DNA of 8,216 nt from Clostridiaceae bacterium (GTDB taxonomy: Bacteria > Bacillota > Clostridia > Oscillospirales > Acutalibacteraceae): NCBI GenBank assembly GCA_016281115.1, contig JAEEHZ010000039.1, positions 1 to 8,216 of the forward strand, given 5' to 3'. Of the stretch, positions 4,718 through 8,216 are shown one piece after another. A model generated the notes under the pieces. It saw only the letters and a program-made list of their open reading frames with translations, was not told the origin of the DNA and searched no databases. The stretch's first letter is position 1. Each line of letters opens with the position of its first letter. Made by a program: the position numbers and the translations under genes.

Positions 4718-5812
4718 TCAAACATTTTTCCTTTCGGTCGGAATTTTTAAAACAAACTTAAAATACCTGTTAATTATAAATACAAATATCATACAAAGAA
4801 ACAGATTTACACATACAACAAAAGAATAATACAAAAAATCCGGCATCTGCAGATTAAAGTATGCGAATAATTTTTGTGGTATCAGCACTGCCATATACGC
4901 TAAATCCATTATCAGCTGAACATGGATAGCCATAATAATAATTGTATTTTTCCCTATGTAATTGATAATCTTTAATTTCTCACACGGCAAACTGTGCAAC
5001 AACAGCAAGAATGAAAAAGTATTAACCAAAGAAAAAAGATAAAACAGAGCAGGATTGCCTATATCAAGAACAGATAAATTAAGCCTTTTGTTATAAATTG
5101 AAAAATAACAACCCAATACAAATATAAGCAGAGAAAATATAACAGCAAAATTTTTATTTATTTGTTCACACCAGTCAATCAGCTTGGAGCAAATTAAAAA
5201 ACCAAACATCACAAACGTATATGATAAAATGCTTCTCAATACAAATCGTGAAGGAAAAAATACGTTAACATCAGGAGATATTTCCCATAACACACTGACT
5301 GCAACTGATGTCAATGCAGAAATAACGGCTATAAACAACAGTTTTGTAAGCGTTTTGTGCGATCTCATAAGCTTTACGGTAATAAACGCCAAAATCTCAG
5401 CTACAAAAAGCGTCGGTAAAAACCATAACGCAAAATACCCCTGAAGAGTCACCGTTTTGAATAAAGCATCCGAGAACTTATCAAATCCTCTTTTTAAAAC
5501 GAGATCCTCAATAAAAACAAGTGATACCGATAAAGCCGACAAAGTAACATAAGGATACATAATACCTTTTAATTTTTTAATTAAAAATGTTGTAAACTTA
5601 GTCTCTGTCAGCTTTTTACTCTGAGCCATCAAAAAACCGCTGATAATAAAAAATGCCGGCATATGATATGAATATATTATTCTATTAGCAATTGATTCTT
5701 CTGCAATATTTGTATGTCCCAATATAACAAGTATTATCAGTATTCCTTTTGCTGTATCAATAAACGGTAATCTTACCTTTCCGTTATCATTTGATGCTAA
5801 ACTATCTTGCAT
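4718..5812 (-). CDS. Membrane acyltransferase, acyltransferase-3 (OafA/NolL-like O-acetyltransferase) family
   Basis: This 364-residue integral membrane protein belongs to acyltransferase family 3, whose members transfer acetyl or other acyl groups to sugars of exopolysaccharide, teichoic acid, peptidoglycan or other glycans. Visible hallmarks are FIDTAKGILIILVILGH (17-33), YSYHMPAFFIISGFLM (47-62), LWFLPTLFVAEI (129-140) and the late block NYIGKNTIIIMAIHVQL (284-300). H33 and H50 are the conserved family histidines. About ten hydrophobic segments fill the chain, and the C-terminus is basic (IPTERKNV). The ATG at 5812 is chosen because GGAG lies 9 bases upstream; a TTG at 5830 would put that site inside the gene. 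It follows the DUF6056-like gene by 39 bases and shares its promoter. The substrate cannot be read from sequence; a sugar in a surface polymer is the family-based guess. Confidence 0.9.
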   Translation of the reverse strand: MQDSLASNDNGKVRLPFIDTAKGILIILVILGHTNIAEESIANRIIYSYHMPAFFIISGFLMAQSKKLTETKFTTFLIKKLKGIMYPYVTLSALSVSLVFIEDLVLKRGFDKFSDALFKTVTLQGYFALWFLPTLFVAEILAFITVKLMRSHKTLTKLLFIAVISALTSVAVSVLWEISPDVNVFFPSRFVLRSILSYTFVMFGFLICSKLIDWCEQINKNFAVIFSLLIFVLGCYFSIYNKRLNLSVLDIGNPALFYLFSLVNTFSFLLLLHSLPCEKLKIINYIGKNTIIIMAIHVQLIMDLAYMAVLIPQKLFAYFNLQMPDFLYYSFVVCVNLFLCMIFVFIINRYFKFVLKIPTERKNV

Positions 5813-5851
5813 TTTAATTTTCTCCGTCAATGCCTTATATAATCAAAAGCC

Positions 5852-7318
5852 TTAATTCTGATTTTGTGCGATGACATAATCTAAATCAAAATAGTTGGCA
5901 AACTGTCTGTTTATCCAAAATGTTTTGTCGTTAGATAATCCCAGTCCCTTATAAAATTCGGGAACAGTCTCAATGTTTTCCAAATTAGTATTTCCATGCA
6001 ACGCCTGCTGCTCTATTGATTTATATTCTTCATCATATTGATTTATAGTTTTGTTAATTGCCGATACAGAAATTGAAACAGATGTTGTTTCTTTCACAGA
6101 TATGTTAAATACGCTCGCCATACACAAAGCCAAAAATAAAACTAACATTTTATAATAATTATCAGATATATAGCATTTCAGATGTGAAACATCCAGAAGT
6201 TCCTTTTTGTTTATCCAACCGCATACATATACGGTAACAAACGCAAGTAACACATAATACCAGTAATAGTATATGTCTAATTGTCTTCCGCTTCCTAATG
6301 ACGATATTGCGTAAAGAGCAGGCGTCATTTGAGATGCAGAAATTAATACAGCTAAGGCTATTACAACAAACGGATATTTAAAATTGAAATTTATGTTCTT
6401 GGTTATTTTTAAAGCAATCGGTATAAGCAAACATACTACAGCTATTTGTGAAAGATTTGTACTCCTTATTATAAATATTACAAAATACCAAACCGAAGAT
6501 ATTATAGCTTTAACAGCAGGCATACTTTGTGTAGTATTTGCCCTTACAGAATTACCCGGTGCAACAGCACTGATTAAAAATCCTGTTAAAAGCACTATTG
6601 TTATAATCAAATAATGAATCTTAATATTCTTCTTCTTAACAAAAGCGCCTATTACCGAAAATACAAGAATAATACTTGTAAATAAAGCAGTAGTATAATT
6701 TCCTCCGCCAATTACTGCTGCAAGCGCACAACAGACGATGGTATAAGCAATACGATGCCGATCTGATTTTGCCATTTTTATTAATAAAGCATATAGAACA
6801 AGAGACAATGAATAGAAAAAAGTATAATACACTGCTCCGTTGTACCAAAAGAAAGCTTCCGCTTTGTCAGGAACAAACTGAAAAGAGCAGAATAAAATAA
6901 CAGAAGATATAATAAAAGAATACGCACGTTTTTCTGAAAATACTTTTGTTACAAATGTATCTATAAAAAAGAACGTGCCAAGAGACATAGAAATAATCAT
7001 TATAAATGTGGTTAAAAAGTATAAATTATCGGAAAAAGCGCCCGGTTGCAGCGCAAACAAAAATACTGCCGAATATGTACCCTGCCAATTGTTATAACTA
7101 CTCGCAGCTTGGTTTATTGCAGCATTCAAAGCCCCAAAAAATCCGCTGCCATTAACAATTGCATTATGTACCCCTGAAGAAAATCCGTAATCATCTCCTA
7201 TAGGATGACAAAAGAAAGAGGCATATAATATAGGCAACAATGAGATCAAAAAGCCCAAAGTAAAAATTATTGCTGTCATTTTCAATCTTTTATCATTTTT
7301 AGTTATTATTCTTTTCAT
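5852..7318 (-). CDS. Polytopic membrane protein resembling the DUF6056 family, possible GT-C-like glycosyltransferase
   Basis: A 488-residue protein with about ten to eleven membrane segments and a soluble C-terminal part after about residue 405. It resembles, from memory, the DUF6056 family of large surface-glycan membrane proteins. Visible blocks are HPIGDDYGFSSGVH (38-51) in the first extracytoplasmic loop, SYNNWQGTYSAVFLFALQPG (74-93), FFWYNGAVYYTFFYSLSL (156-173), GGGNYTTALFTS (204-215), VAPGNSVRAN (252-261) and GSGRQLDIYYYWYY (342-355). An acidic pair (D42-D43) in the first outside loop, followed by a WQG motif, is reminiscent of GT-C glycosyltransferases that use polyprenyl-phosphate sugars; that is inference. 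The tail has FWINRQFANYFDLDYVI (467-483). The ATG at 7318 has AGGAGA 7 bases upstream. It is the first gene of an operon with the acyltransferase. Bases are more AT-rich than in gyrA or yqfD. Confidence 0.75.
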   Translation of the reverse strand: MKRIITKNDKRLKMTAIIFTLGFLISLLPILYASFFCHPIGDDYGFSSGVHNAIVNGSGFFGALNAAINQAASSYNNWQGTYSAVFLFALQPGAFSDNLYFLTTFIMIISMSLGTFFFIDTFVTKVFSEKRAYSFIISSVILFCSFQFVPDKAEAFFWYNGAVYYTFFYSLSLVLYALLIKMAKSDRHRIAYTIVCCALAAVIGGGNYTTALFTSIILVFSVIGAFVKKKNIKIHYLIITIVLLTGFLISAVAPGNSVRANTTQSMPAVKAIISSVWYFVIFIIRSTNLSQIAVVCLLIPIALKITKNINFNFKYPFVVIALAVLISASQMTPALYAISSLGSGRQLDIYYYWYYVLLAFVTVYVCGWINKKELLDVSHLKCYISDNYYKMLVLFLALCMASVFNISVKETTSVSISVSAINKTINQYDEEYKSIEQQALHGNTNLENIETVPEFYKGLGLSNDKTFWINRQFANYFDLDYVIAQNQN

Positions 7319-7382
7319 AATACTTTCTCCTGATAAGTTAAAATAATTAAATAATTAACCTGACTTTTCTACACATCATAAA

Positions 7383-7434
7383 TAATTTACCATAACTGCT
7401 TTTTTAATTTACCATATGTCAGCGCTTAAATCAA
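7383..7434 (-). promoter_or_regulatory. Promoter of the membrane operon with 12-bp direct repeats
   Basis: On the minus strand, TTGATT (7429-7434), a 17-bp spacer and TAAATT (7406-7411) form a plausible sigma-A promoter; TGG before the -10 box adds an extended -10 element. Transcription would start near 7399, about 80 bases before the ATG at 7318. The -10 box lies in one of two exact copies of TAATTTACCATA (plus-strand reading) at 7383-7394 and 7405-7416, 22 bp apart, close to two helical turns. This could be a regulator site or a pair of alternative -10 regions. Confidence 0.5.
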
Positions 7435-7460
7435 CATATTTTTACACTTTTTTGGGATAT

Positions 7461-7506
7461 TAATAAACAAAGCCCCGACCAAGCGGTAATCCGCCTGATC
7501 GGGCTG
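7461..7506 (-). terminator. Terminator downstream of gyrA
   Basis: AGCCCCGACCAAGCGG (7471-7486) pairs imperfectly with CCGCCTGATCGGGCT (7491-7505) around loop TAAT, with one bulge and two mismatches. On the minus strand the stem is followed by TTTGTTTATT, so it fits an intrinsic terminator about 25 bases past the gyrA stop. The plus-strand side is also T-rich (GTTTTCTTTG), so it may work both ways. Confidence 0.82.
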
Positions 7507-7529
7507 TTTTCTTTGTTACATATTAAATT

Positions 7530-8216
7530 TTACTCTTTTTCAGGTTCCTGCGGCGCTTCGCTTTCTGTCAGGTCTTCCTCGTCCTCATGCTCGGTTTTTT
7601 CTACCGTTACAACCTTAGCGTCGTCGCTCACCCTTATAAGTGTTACACCCTTAGAGGGTCTCGAGCATATTCTTATTGCTTCGGCGGCTATTCTTATAAC
7701 TATGCCGTCCGACGACATAAGTATAACGTCGTCTGTCTTTTTAACAAGCGTTACTGCGGCTACCTCGCCGTATTTATCTACGTGGTAGTTTATTGTTCCC
7801 ATACCGCTTCTCGATTGCAGACGGTAATCGTCTATCGCGCTCAGTCTGCCGTAACCCTTTTCGCTTACTGTAAGCACATAAGAATCTTCATCATTGAGAA
7901 CACACATACCTACTATGGTGTCGTCGTCCCGTAATTTCATACATTTAACGCCGCGAGACTGTCTGCCTGTTGGTCTTACATCGTTTTCGTTGAATCTTAT
8001 AGACTTACCCAGTCGTGTGGCAACCAAAATCTCATCGTTTCCGTCTGTCATTTCAACACGGCACAGCTCGTCGCCTTCATTGAGCTCCAAAGCTATAAGT
8101 CCGCCCCTGCGCGCTGTGTTGTAAGCATTAAGTGAAATGCGCTTTATTATGCCGTTTTTAGTAACAATTATCAGATATTTATTCTCGTCAAACTCGTGTA
8201 CCTTTATCATTGAAGA
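7530..8216 (-). CDS. gyrA: DNA gyrase subunit A, C-terminal part (start lies beyond right edge)
   Basis: The last 228 residues of GyrA; the frame stays open to the window edge, with SS before the first visible Met, so that Met is internal. GyrA, with GyrB, introduces negative supercoils using ATP. What is seen is the C-terminal beta-propeller that wraps DNA: blade repeats such as EFDENKYLIIVTKNGIIKRI, DEILVATRLGKSIRFNENDV with RPTGRQSRGVKCMKL, DSYVLTVSEKGYGRLSAID, and DVILMSSDGIVIRIAAEAI with SRPSKGVTLIRV. The GR(Q)SRGV motif with its paired Arg residues is typical of GyrA blades. The chain ends in an acidic tail (EHEDEEDLTESEAPQEPEKE), which in GyrA modulates wrapping. The catalytic Tyr domain and the GyrA box lie outside the window. 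ParC is the alternative, but the regular blades and the tail favour GyrA. Confidence 0.94.
   Translation of the reverse strand, partial: SSMIKVHEFDENKYLIIVTKNGIIKRISLNAYNTARRGGLIALELNEGDELCRVEMTDGNDEILVATRLGKSIRFNENDVRPTGRQSRGVKCMKLRDDDTIVGMCVLNDEDSYVLTVSEKGYGRLSAIDDYRLQSRSGMGTINYHVDKYGEVAAVTLVKKTDDVILMSSDGIVIRIAAEAIRICSRPSKGVTLIRVSDDAKVVTVEKTEHEDEEDLTESEAPQEPEKE

Noticed and set aside
5184..5444. 86-codon plus-strand frame opposite the acyltransferase
   Set aside because: It lies entirely within a well-supported membrane protein gene on the other strand and shows no domain; it is an antisense shadow.
4311..5812. Toxin-antitoxin or phage immunity unit made of the XRE protein and its neighbour
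   Set aside because: The XRE gene converges on the membrane operon with a strong terminator between them, the neighbour is an acyltransferase rather than a toxin, and no phage gene is present.
7513..8124. Plus-strand frames opposite gyrA
   Set aside because: They are shadows of a clearly recognisable GyrA C-terminal domain on the minus strand.

Overview
The window looks like part of the chromosome of a spore-forming, low-to-moderate-GC Clostridia bacterium, probably a gut Oscillospirales or Ruminococcaceae relative. The best evidence is the sporulation pair yqfC-yqfD. Strong GGAGG-type ribosome binding sites, clostridial-looking gene variants and an oxygen-sensitive radical SAM protein agree with this. 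The placement is inferred from gene content; no marker gene fixes the genus.

Left part (1-2210). On the minus strand, pgeF (peptidoglycan-editing purine nucleoside phosphorylase, 'laccase-domain' family) is followed, with an 8-bp overlap, by the first 52 codons of an exported protein that runs off the left edge. Facing away from pgeF, a small cysteine-rich protein and a PflX-like radical SAM protein form a plus-strand pair. The two transcription units start from promoters that overlap almost completely (1000-1037).

Middle part (2207-3709). The sporulation pair yqfC-yqfD runs on the minus strand. The stop codons of yqfD and the radical SAM gene overlap inside the loop of a shared hairpin whose stem encodes the last residues of both proteins.

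Intergenic block (3710-4310). About 600 bases carry no credible gene. From 3790 to 4162 there is a mosaic of hairpins: a tandem pair of 7-bp stems, a 9-bp stem, a 14-bp perfect stem, a very GC-rich nested stem, and two diverged 41-bp direct repeats. It resembles a composite of interspersed palindromic repeats. An AT-rich promoter zone with two related palindromes follows and leads to a small XRE-family regulator (4311-4628).

Right part (4661-8216). An AT-rich two-gene minus-strand operon encodes a polytopic membrane protein resembling the DUF6056 family and an acyltransferase-3 membrane protein, together suggesting cell-surface glycan modification. The operon has its own promoter, a pair of 12-bp direct repeats 22 bp apart, and a strong terminator. 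It sits just downstream of the 3' part of gyrA, which has its own terminator. The stretch 3790-7460 (repeat block, regulator, membrane operon) lies between housekeeping and sporulation genes and is the most likely accessory segment.

No tRNA, rRNA, CRISPR array, transposase, phage gene or recognisable defence system was found. The most unusual items are the hairpin mosaic, the shared coding terminator and the candidate operators.
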